Source: Promethearchaeota archaeon
GTDB lineage: Archaea; Asgardarchaeota; Lokiarchaeia; Sigynarchaeales; SOKP01
Direction: 5' to 3'
DNA: 15,509 nt
Assembly: GCA_019057735.1 (NCBI GenBank)
Contig: JAHLWV010000029.1
Span: 1-15,509 of the forward strand
The notes under the pieces are model-generated. The model had not been told where the DNA came from. It saw only the letters and a list, made by a program, of their open reading frames with translations, and did no database searches. Of this stretch, positions 1 to 6,534 are shown piece by piece. Positions within the stretch are counted from its first letter, which is position 1. Each line of letters starts with the position of its first letter. The position numbers and the translations under genes are program-made.

Positions 1-2
1 CT

Positions 3-116
3 GAACCTGCTTTTGGTTATATTATTTTAGGCCATTTACCTTTAACATTGATTTTTTCACTGTTTTTCTTATTCATCGGAATAAGATCGTCGTCAAAGAG
101 ATTTTTGAAAAAGTAA
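3..116 (+). CDS. 3' end of an unidentified membrane protein (partial)
   Basis: The frame beginning at base 3 is open from the window edge to TAA at 114-116 and gives 37 residues. They form a hydrophobic helix (GHLPLTLIFSLFFLFIG) followed by a short basic tail ending SSSKRFLKK. This is the typical C-terminus of an integral membrane protein with a cytoplasmic positive tail. The other two forward frames hit stops early or read without such a pattern. A pyrimidine-rich stretch follows, as expected after a gene end. The family cannot be identified from this fragment. Confidence 0.5.
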   Translation, partial: EPAFGYIILGHLPLTLIFSLFFLFIGIRSSSKRFLKK

Positions 117-128
117 GAGAATAACACA

Positions 129-145
129 TTTCTTTCTTCTTTTCT
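129..145 (+). terminator. T-rich termination tract after the left-edge gene
   Basis: An almost pure pyrimidine run starts 12 nt after the stop at 116. Archaeal RNA polymerase terminates at oligo-T tracts without needing a hairpin. The run is interrupted by C residues, so termination may be partial. Confidence 0.35.
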
Positions 146-163
146 TACATCCAAAATTGTAAG

Positions 164-180
164 CAAAGGGTTAAATAAAT
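164..180 (+). promoter_or_regulatory. Possible BRE/TATA promoter of the kinase-regulator operon
   Basis: A purine-rich CAAAGGG stretch is followed by TTAAATAAAT at 171-180, resembling an archaeal BRE plus TATA box. Initiation about 25 nt downstream (near 200) would leave a leader of roughly 65-70 nt before the TTG start at 268. In an AT-rich intergenic region such a match is weak evidence. Confidence 0.3.
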
Positions 181-247
181 CTGGTTTTTTGTATTATACG
201 GATATTTCCTTAAAAAAGGAGTTTATCTATTTTCCTCAAAGCTCGGG

Positions 248-278
248 TTTTTTTTGGTGATCGATGTTTGAAAGATGA
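248..278 (+). promoter_or_regulatory. Leader element: T8 tract, strong SD, and mini-ORF overlapping a TTG start
   Basis: Eight T residues (248-255) directly precede GGTGATC (256-262). GGTGATC matches the extended archaeal anti-SD complement (GGAGGTGATC). It lies 5 nt before the TTG at 268, which opens the long kinase frame, and this supports TTG as the start. An ATG at 264 sits closer to the SD but reads only four codons and then TGA (264-278), overlapping the kinase start out of frame. The T8 tract inside the presumed leader could let some transcripts terminate before the gene. Confidence 0.45.
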
Positions 279-1800
279 TAATACACAAAAAAGTGGAATC
301 GAACCGATTTTTAAAAAATACGAAAAAGAAAAAGCACTCGTTCTGGAGAGTATATCAGAGCTTATCGTCTTTCAAGATAAAAAGCAGAATATCTTATGGT
401 TGAATAAAACAGCAGCAGATTCCGTTCAAAAGACACAAGAAGAATTAATAGGAGAGAAATGTTACTCTGTTTGGCACAATTCTAATAAAATCTGTGTTAG
501 TTGTCCAGTGGTTTCCACGTTAAAAAAAGGTGAACCTATGTCTGGTGAAATTACGGACCCAGATGGAAGAATTTATTTCATAAAAGGTTTTCCCGTGAAG
601 GACAATGAAGGAAAAATAATAGGGGCAGTGGAAGTTGCCAGTAATATAACCAAACTCAAAAAAACTGAAAAAAATTTAATTGAGTCTGAAGAAAGGTATC
701 GGAATCTATTTGAGAGTTCCCCTTATTCTATCGGTATATTTGATTTAGACGGAACTTTAATTGATTGCAATAAAGCTACAGCAAAGCTTTTGTCCACCCA
801 TAATTTAGAAGATCATGTCATTGGAAAGCATTTTAGAGAATTTTGGGCTTATCATGAGAAAGATAAACCACTCATCTCATTATTCGAAGGTATCCTTAAT
901 AAGTTAAAGAAAGATAGAAAAACACTAGAATTTGAATTTCCTATAAATCAATCAGCAGGAGGTGTATTGTGGACTCACGCTATAGCTTCTTTAATAAAAA
1001 TAGGAAGCGAGGAAAGAATTCGATTTATAGTTCAAGACATTACAGAAAGGAAACACGCCGAGCAAGTATTAGAAACATCGGAAATAAAATTTCGAGAAGC
1101 GTATAATCGTATTGATTTTTACAAAGACATTTTTTCCCACGATATTAACAATATATTTCAAAATATCCACTCATCAGTAGAACTGATTGATTTAAATACG
1201 GAACTATCGATTAGCATAGAAAAAAACGATGAATTGTTAGATATTATTAGAGAGCAGATAAAGAGAGGGACGAATTTAGTATCAAATGTAAGAAGGTTAT
1301 CGGAAATTGAAAATAAAGACTTAGCTTTACAAAAATGTGAAATTATTATAGTTTTAAAAGATGTCGTAGACGCTCTAATTAAAGTATATAAAAAAAAAGA
1401 GATCAATGTTCAGTTCCAGAATGAACCAAAAGAAGTATATATCAAGGCAAATGAACTTTTACCAGATATATTTGAAAACATTTTAATCAACGCTGTAAGA
1501 CACAATCGAAATTCACTCGTTGAGATTCTTATCAAGTTTTCAAGGGTAGTGAAGAATGGAGTCCATTTTATCAAACTCGAATTTATTGACAATGGAATCG
1601 GTATTTTACCTGAAATGAAAGAAAAAATCTTTCTAAGAGGACAGATTGAGAAAAAGGATAAAATTGGGTTGGGGCTTGGTTTAACACTTGTAAAAAAGAT
1701 AATCGGAAACTATAACGGTCAAATTTGGGTGGAAGATAAAATCACAGGAGATCATTCCAAAGGAAGTAATTTCATCGTCATTATACCGGAGGAGGTTTAA
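268..1800 (+). CDS. Cytosolic PAS-PAS sensor histidine kinase
   Basis: This 510-residue sensor kinase has no membrane segment, so it should sense an intracellular signal. PAS domain 1 spans about residues 20-130. It contains C65, C76 and C79 (CX10CX2CP), a cysteine set that could bind a metal or sense redox state. PAS domain 2 spans about 140-262 and ends in the PAC-like DITERK. The phospho-acceptor region carries H291 in FSHDINN, a variant HisKA H-box with Asp following His. The ATPase domain (about 385-510) has the N-box N404/N408, the G1 box D441-N-G-I-G445 and the G2 box G467-L-G-L-G471, so the kinase appears intact. Translation starts at TTG 268 behind GGTGATC; no earlier in-frame ATG/GTG exists and the next ATG lies deep inside PAS1. 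The regulator gene follows with no gap, so the two are a cognate pair. The signal is unknown. Confidence 0.9.
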   Translation: MKDDNTQKSGIEPIFKKYEKEKALVLESISELIVFQDKKQNILWLNKTAADSVQKTQEELIGEKCYSVWHNSNKICVSCPVVSTLKKGEPMSGEITDPDGRIYFIKGFPVKDNEGKIIGAVEVASNITKLKKTEKNLIESEERYRNLFESSPYSIGIFDLDGTLIDCNKATAKLLSTHNLEDHVIGKHFREFWAYHEKDKPLISLFEGILNKLKKDRKTLEFEFPINQSAGGVLWTHAIASLIKIGSEERIRFIVQDITERKHAEQVLETSEIKFREAYNRIDFYKDIFSHDINNIFQNIHSSVELIDLNTELSISIEKNDELLDIIREQIKRGTNLVSNVRRLSEIENKDLALQKCEIIIVLKDVVDALIKVYKKKEINVQFQNEPKEVYIKANELLPDIFENILINAVRHNRNSLVEILIKFSRVVKNGVHFIKLEFIDNGIGILPEMKEKIFLRGQIEKKDKIGLGLGLTLVKKIIGNYNGQIWVEDKITGDHSKGSNFIVIIPEEV

Positions 1801-2166
1801 ATGATTTCAATTTTTATCGTTGAAGACGATTTATCCTTACAAAAGTTGTACGAGATGATGATTTCCACATTTGGGTTCAAAGTTGTTGGAAAAGCAAACA
1901 ACGGAAAGGAAGCAATTGAAATGTATAAAGCACTAAATAATAAACCCAATGTTGTTTTGATGGATCACCGTATGCCCGTTCAAAATGGGTTCGATACAGC
2001 GCTAATATTGTTAAAACTTAAAAAACCTCCAAAAATCATCTTCACGAGTGCAGATATATCAATTAAAACCCGAGCGCTTTCATTAAATGGCTTAACATTT
2101 TTAGAAAAACCTTTTAGTGTGAAGGCTTTACATGATGAGATTATAAGAGTATTAGAGAAAAGTTAA
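1801..2166 (+). CDS. Receiver-only (CheY-like) response regulator
   Basis: This is a single 121-residue receiver domain. The acidic pair is D9/D10, the phospho-acceptor is D55 in VVLMDHRMP, the switch Ser/Thr lies at T82-S83-A84, and K103 is in the conserved KPF motif. All expected active-site residues are present. There is no output domain, so it must act by protein contact (phosphorelay, motility machinery or another partner) rather than by binding DNA itself. Its ATG directly follows the kinase stop codon (TAA|ATG). The SD GGAGGT at 1791-1796 lies within the last kinase codons, so the two are translationally coupled and the kinase is the obvious phosphodonor. The downstream target cannot be told from the sequence. 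Confidence 0.93.
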   Translation: MISIFIVEDDLSLQKLYEMMISTFGFKVVGKANNGKEAIEMYKALNNKPNVVLMDHRMPVQNGFDTALILLKLKKPPKIIFTSADISIKTRALSLNGLTFLEKPFSVKALHDEIIRVLEKS

Positions 2167-2201
2167 TTTTTTCACCCCCTCAAACCGACTAAGATTTTTT
2201 T
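2167..2201 (+). terminator. Double T-tract terminator after the two-component operon
   Basis: A T6 run (2167-2172) begins immediately after the stop codon, and a T7 run lies at 2195-2201. This tandem arrangement is typical of archaeal gene ends. The rest of the 201-nt gap to the next gene is AT-rich. I see no other gene or RNA in it apart from the promoter-like site near 2313. Confidence 0.5.
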
Positions 2202-2305
2202 CCTCTGCAAAGTTAATTTAAAAGAGTTCAACTAAACAATTATAAGAAAATTACTTCTTTTTATGAAAGCTTTTTATGACAAATTTAAAATTAAGCAAAT
2301 AATTT

Positions 2306-2359
2306 TCGAACGTATAAAGAATAATTAATCAAAATTAAAAAAAAAAATGATAAAAAGGT
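2306..2359 (+). promoter_or_regulatory. Likely promoter and SD of the flavoprotein/Fe-S operon
   Basis: CGAACG (2306-2311) followed by TATAAAGA (2313-2320) resembles BRE plus TATA. Transcription would start near 2340, giving a leader of about 28 nt. AAGGT at 2355-2359 is a reasonable SD 8 nt before the ATG at 2368. The proposal rests on pattern and spacing only. Confidence 0.4.
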
Positions 2360-2367
2360 ATTAAAAT

Positions 2368-3852
2368 ATGAGCTATAAATTACCAGATGAGAAAGATCTT
2401 GAGGCTATGATTGGTATTGTCGGTAAAAAATACGCATCGAATAACAAAGCAATTACAGCGTCATATCTTTCCAAATCTGTAATGGGATTAGAGGCGCAAA
2501 TTCCTGATATCGTTGTACGCCCAAAATATACCGAAGAAATAAGGAAAATTTTAATTTATTGTTCTGCAGAAAAAATCGCTGTAAGTCCAGTTTCTGCTGG
2601 ATTATCTGGCGGATTTGCTTGTCCTACTATCAAACCAGGCGGAGTTATGCTTGATTTGAGCAGAATGGATAGAATCATCGAAATTGATACAGACAATCGG
2701 TATGTTATCGTAGAGCCAGGGGTTACAAACGGAGGTCTTTGGGCTTATATGCACAAAAACTATCCAGATTGGGCACCTCCAATAGCTGATGGAGCACCTC
2801 CAGCTGCTACAATAATGGGAGATGCTATTGATCGCGGATTTTCCCTTTACACATCGAGTGTTGGTCCTCAGGGAGATAACTTTATGTGTGCTGAAGTGGT
2901 TTTTCCTAACGGAGACGTCATTAGAACTGGTTCTTGGGCGCTTCCAACAGCGAAACCTTTCTATAAGTATGGTATAGGTCCAGATATGTGGAGTTTTCTA
3001 ATGGGAAGTCAAGGCGCTCTAGGTGTTTTTACTAAAGTAGCAGTTAAGATTTACCCTCATCCAAAATTCAAAACTGTTGTAGCTTGGGGAATGTCTAATC
3101 CTTACGATATGCAAGACTTAACCCTTGAAATTGGGAAGCAAGAATTTGGAATTGCCCATAACACTGTAATGGTTCAAGGTGGCAATTATCCACTTGTAAT
3201 GGCTCGATGGCCGAAGGATAAAGTTCCACACGATTATGAATTTTATAAAGAAATTGGTGTAAGTCCTTGGTGGATGAATTGGGAATGCTGGGCACAAACA
3301 CAAGAAGAATTAGACTATGTTGTTAAGAGAATAAATAGTATGGCGGAAGATTTCAAAAAAAACAGAGCTAAAGACGGTGATGCGATGAAACCTTGGGAAC
3401 TTCATCCTAAGCAAATTGCCAGCAGAATGAAGAAACCTAACAAAATTGCGATACCGTATTCCTTCTACGATCACGGATTTTTATTTATCACATGGTACCT
3501 TCCATGGAATGAATGTGCACATTTCGCTGAAATGTACAATGCTGCTATGGAAAAGTATGGTTTCCCACCCGTTATGTGGATTGCTAGCATTGAGCGCTGT
3601 CGACAAGCTATTTGTATGCCAATCATTTGTTTTGATTCAACCGATGATAAATCCGTTGAAAAAGTTCAGATGTTGAACCAAGAAACTACTGAATATGCGT
3701 TAAAGCAAGGATGGTTAAATTACCGTCCGGATCCGTTTATTCACATTCAAGCGTATTATCAATCTGGAATGTATTGGAAATATTTAAGGGCATTTAAAAA
3801 ACTCGTAGACCCAGCAGGTATTATGCACCCCGGAAGACTTGCTCTTCCGTAA
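2368..3852 (+). CDS. VAO/PCMH-type FAD-dependent oxidoreductase (GlcD-like)
   Basis: This 494-residue cytosolic flavoprotein has an N-terminal FAD-binding domain. Its phosphate-binding loop lies at about 72-85 (SPVSAGLSGG), followed by the VEPGVTNGGLWAYM segment. A substrate/cap domain with the FAD-oxidase C-terminal fold fills the rest. Several stretches resemble the 4-cresol dehydrogenase/vanillyl-alcohol oxidase branch more than plain lactate or glycolate oxidases: GDAIDRG, EVVFPNGDVIRTG, KYGIGP, Y452-R453 in the GWLNYRP stretch, and the C-terminal DPAGIMHPGR. D170 in QGDN corresponds to the Asp near the flavin in that family. The residues around 409-414 (ERCRQA), where vanillyl-alcohol oxidase has its covalent FAD-linking His, contain no His, so FAD is probably not linked there. 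It is followed 20 nt later by an Fe-S gene, its likely electron acceptor. The substrate (2-hydroxy acid or phenolic) is unresolved. Confidence 0.85.
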   Translation: MSYKLPDEKDLEAMIGIVGKKYASNNKAITASYLSKSVMGLEAQIPDIVVRPKYTEEIRKILIYCSAEKIAVSPVSAGLSGGFACPTIKPGGVMLDLSRMDRIIEIDTDNRYVIVEPGVTNGGLWAYMHKNYPDWAPPIADGAPPAATIMGDAIDRGFSLYTSSVGPQGDNFMCAEVVFPNGDVIRTGSWALPTAKPFYKYGIGPDMWSFLMGSQGALGVFTKVAVKIYPHPKFKTVVAWGMSNPYDMQDLTLEIGKQEFGIAHNTVMVQGGNYPLVMARWPKDKVPHDYEFYKEIGVSPWWMNWECWAQTQEELDYVVKRINSMAEDFKKNRAKDGDAMKPWELHPKQIASRMKKPNKIAIPYSFYDHGFLFITWYLPWNECAHFAEMYNAAMEKYGFPPVMWIASIERCRQAICMPIICFDSTDDKSVEKVQMLNQETTEYALKQGWLNYRPDPFIHIQAYYQSGMYWKYLRAFKKLVDPAGIMHPGRLALP

Positions 3853-3872
3853 ACAATGGAGGTTAAAAAAAA

Positions 3873-5261
3873 ATGGCAAAAACAGGATTAAAAAGGTTAG
3901 AAGAATTAAAACCCGATATTTTTAGATGTATTCACTGTAAAGCTTGCCGATTTGCTTATTCTGGAGAACCAGATAAGAAAGGCATCGGAGAACACACGGG
4001 AAAGCAGGGAACAGTACTTTATGAAGGAATGGTTGATGCTTGTCCTGCCGGAATAGAATATGGATGGGAAGCTTTCTGGAATGCGGGTAAAATGTGGATC
4101 GCTCGAAGTATTCTCGATGGAGATTTAGAATTTTCAGAGGAAGTGCGCGATGTTATTATGCCTTGTATTACTTGTGGACAATGCTCCTCACAATGCGAGA
4201 ATAAAATTCCTACTGTAGATGTAATTGAAGCTTTACGAGCGGCGTGTGTCGAAGCTGGCGTTCCTATGATTGAAAAACACCAATTAATTCAAAAACTTGT
4301 AAAAGAATTGAATAATCCATATGGTGGAAAAGCAGAAGAACGGTTTAAATGGGCAAAAGACGCAGGTCTGGAAAAATACATTGATAATAAAAAAGCTAAA
4401 ATCGGCTATTTTATAGGTTGTACGGCTGCTTATAGACAAATTGATATTGCAATCGCAACCTCCAAGATTTTTGAGAAGTTAGGTATAGATTTTACTTTTG
4501 TAGGAGATGAAGTATGTTGTGGAAGCCCTTTTTTCAGAGTAGGCGCTGTAGATACTGCTCAAGAGTTAATGAATAAAAATCTTAAAGCCTTTGATGGCTT
4601 AGATTTAGTATTCTTCTCGTGTGCAGGATGTTACAAAACCATAACAAACGATTATCCAAAATGGATGGAAGACGATAAATTACCCTTCAAAACTATGCAC
4701 GCTATAGAATTGCTTTCCAAGCTGATTACAGAAGAAAAACTTAAGTTTAAACCAAATAAAGAGTTAAAAGGTAAAGTTGTCACCTACCACGATCCGTGTC
4801 ATCTAGGACGACATTTCGCTCTTGAAATGGAACAAAAGATGATTGAAGAATCTAAAAACTTAATGATGGACAAGCGTAAAATTGATAAAATAATCGAAGC
4901 GTGGTATGAGATTCCAAGGGTTATCTTAAAACAATTAGAGCAAGACACAGGCATCATATTTAAAGAAATGTATCGAACAAAACTCCATAGCTTCTGTTGT
5001 GGAGCGGGAGGGGGAGTTCGAGCAGGGTACCCTGAATTTTCCTTACGAACTGCGAGTCAGCGATGCGATGAAGCTAATGCCATAGAAGCGGAGATACTAA
5101 CAACGGAGTGTCCTTTTTGTTTCACAAATTTAAGCAATTCTAATGATCAATACAATCACGGATTAAAAGTGTGGGGTTTAATCCAAATGATTGATGAGCT
5201 CGATCTCCTTGACATTCAGGAGAATCCAAAAGTAGAAGACCTTCTTAAAAACAAAAAATAA
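3873..5261 (+). CDS. GlcF/HdrD-like iron-sulfur protein with two CCG domains
   Basis: This 462-residue Fe-S electron-transfer subunit probably takes electrons from the FAD protein encoded just upstream. The N-terminal ferredoxin-like part has C19, C22, C25 and C57-P as set one (with an unusual 31-residue insert before the CP), and C98, C101, C104 and C108 as set two. That is enough for two [4Fe-4S] clusters. Two cysteine-rich CCG domains follow: C183, C215-C216, C250, C253, then C309, C375-C376, C413, C416. Both cysteine sets are complete. In HdrB, CCG motifs bind a non-cubane [4Fe-4S] cluster that reduces heterodisulfide; in GlcF they are structural or electron-transferring. No heme-binding or membrane segment is seen. 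The start at ATG 3873 has the SD GGAGGT at 3858-3863. The final acceptor (quinone, ETF, heterodisulfide or ferredoxin) is unknown. Confidence 0.87.
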   Translation: MAKTGLKRLEELKPDIFRCIHCKACRFAYSGEPDKKGIGEHTGKQGTVLYEGMVDACPAGIEYGWEAFWNAGKMWIARSILDGDLEFSEEVRDVIMPCITCGQCSSQCENKIPTVDVIEALRAACVEAGVPMIEKHQLIQKLVKELNNPYGGKAEERFKWAKDAGLEKYIDNKKAKIGYFIGCTAAYRQIDIAIATSKIFEKLGIDFTFVGDEVCCGSPFFRVGAVDTAQELMNKNLKAFDGLDLVFFSCAGCYKTITNDYPKWMEDDKLPFKTMHAIELLSKLITEEKLKFKPNKELKGKVVTYHDPCHLGRHFALEMEQKMIEESKNLMMDKRKIDKIIEAWYEIPRVILKQLEQDTGIIFKEMYRTKLHSFCCGAGGGVRAGYPEFSLRTASQRCDEANAIEAEILTTECPFCFTNLSNSNDQYNHGLKVWGLIQMIDELDLLDIQENPKVEDLLKNKK

Positions 5262-5294
5262 AATTATTTCTTTTTTTTATTCTTTAAAAAATAC
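5262..5294. terminator. Bidirectional terminator between convergent operons
   Basis: In the 33-nt gap between two facing genes, the plus strand has T8 at 5271-5278. The minus strand has T6 (A6 on plus at 5286-5291) just past the stop of the minus-strand gene. Each tract is correctly oriented and placed for one of the two genes. Confidence 0.6.
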
Positions 5295-6521
5295 TTATTT
5301 TTTATTACTAGCTAACATTTCTATAAAGGCTTCGAGTCTGGTCATAATTTGCCCCTGCGTGTAATTTCGTTCGTCTACGCAATCTACATCTAAGTGAATT
5401 AGGGGTATCCCTATCTTCTGAAGTGCGTCTTTAAATAATACCCGAGCACCAGCGGTCTGACGACACCCCAAATGAGCAGGATTAACTGCGCCGTCAATTT
5501 TATATTCTTGAGCTAATTGTGTAAGAACTTCAAGACGACGATCTACAGTCCCAATTATAGGATGAGTAATCATTCTTTTAGCCAAACTCCTTAGGGGTTG
5601 GCTTTCATCCATAGGTTCCCACCATATATGGTTCAGTTCATCAATAACGATATTTACACCATATTTTTCTTCCAGAATATTTAAGATGTCTGTTTTAAAT
5701 TGTATCCTATTCTGAATCCACATCAGACGAAATTTTTCTTCTGATAAGCCCCCCAAACCGTTCTCAACGCGATACTTGAACTCATCTCTAAATAATTTTG
5801 CTACTTCTACTCCTTCTTCAGTTCCTTGAAGCAAGACAAATATTATGAAGTTTTTTAGATCGTTCGAATTTGCGGGACAAGGAATATTTTTGCACAAATT
5901 ATTAGCTTCTATGAGGTATTCCCTTGCTTGGTTATTATACTTAATTGTATTCTTAAGTTTGTCGTAATCTAATTTGCGACCGGTTTCTTTTTCAATATAT
6001 TTAATCATTTCTTTATATTGATCAGTTAAGTAATCAATAGCATCAGAATTAACTTCAATTGGGATGTTTAATATAAACACTTCTTTATTGAAAATTTCTC
6101 CAATTCGCTTTAACGCCTTAACTCCACCATTACAGGGGATGCTTGCCCCGATAAGCACATCTGGTTCAGGAATTATTCCATCCATTGCAGCGCCAATTAT
6201 AGTTCTGTGGTAAGAGCATCCATCAGTTGAAAAGCCTTTACTTTCAGCGATTTCGAGGTATTTACTGGACATACCAGTGCCAGAAAGCATTGCTCCAAAA
6301 AATTCCACAAACATCCCAGAAACGCTCATGGAATTAAGAATTTCGTAAGGAACAAATACAGTTGTCCAAGCAGTTGACCAATCGTCATTAAATATGCGGG
6401 AACCAATCTTTGCTATCTCGTAAACAAATCTTCTGCGAGGTGTAACCTTTGATTCAAGTTTGTTTTTAAGACCGGTTTCCAATTGTTCAAAATATTTTTT
6501 TAATATGTTATGAGATACCAT
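5295..6521 (-). CDS. 2-hydroxyacyl-CoA dehydratase/benzoyl-CoA reductase family subunit (HgdB/FldC-like)
   Basis: This protein belongs to the HGD-D superfamily, whose Fe-S subunits pair as heterodimers and, after one-electron activation by an ATP-dependent activator, dehydrate 2-hydroxyacyl-CoA or reduce aryl-CoA. From the ATG at 6521 it has 408 residues, normal for the family. Conserved cysteines C102 (GCSYHR), C130 (IPCNGG) and C353 (HLGCRQ) are spaced as expected for the three cluster ligands; C381 lies in DVDCVDER. The family's C-terminal TRLEAFIEML is present. The frame extends to a GTG at 6530. ATG 6521 is preferred because AGGTGGT (6525-6531) sits 3 nt before it, whereas the GTG has no SD. 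It lies 13 nt downstream of a paralogous subunit gene (stop at 6535), so the two form an operon and probably a heterodimer. The substrate is unknown, and no activator ATPase gene is in the window. Confidence 0.88.
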   Translation of the reverse strand: MVSHNILKKYFEQLETGLKNKLESKVTPRRRFVYEIAKIGSRIFNDDWSTAWTTVFVPYEILNSMSVSGMFVEFFGAMLSGTGMSSKYLEIAESKGFSTDGCSYHRTIIGAAMDGIIPEPDVLIGASIPCNGGVKALKRIGEIFNKEVFILNIPIEVNSDAIDYLTDQYKEMIKYIEKETGRKLDYDKLKNTIKYNNQAREYLIEANNLCKNIPCPANSNDLKNFIIFVLLQGTEEGVEVAKLFRDEFKYRVENGLGGLSEEKFRLMWIQNRIQFKTDILNILEEKYGVNIVIDELNHIWWEPMDESQPLRSLAKRMITHPIIGTVDRRLEVLTQLAQEYKIDGAVNPAHLGCRQTAGARVLFKDALQKIGIPLIHLDVDCVDERNYTQGQIMTRLEAFIEMLASNKK

Positions 6522-6534
6522 TTTAACCACCTAG

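Noticed and set aside
207..220. Small palindrome TCCTT-N4-AAGGA upstream of the kinase, considered as a hairpin or operator
   Set aside because: A 5-bp AT-rich stem is expected by chance in this composition and has no associated T tract or repeat partner.
1158..1592. Two minus-strand open frames of 82 and 60 codons inside the histidine kinase gene
   Set aside because: They lie opposite the conserved ATPase and H-box regions and have low-complexity Ser/Phe/Ile composition without any domain.
2341..2347. A-rich run before the flavoprotein gene, considered as a reverse-strand terminator
   Set aside because: No minus-strand gene ends there; it is more likely part of an A-rich leader.
3095..3676. 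Short frames on both strands inside the flavoprotein gene
   Set aside because: They overlap conserved FAD-oxidase sequence, have no SD and no recognisable motif.
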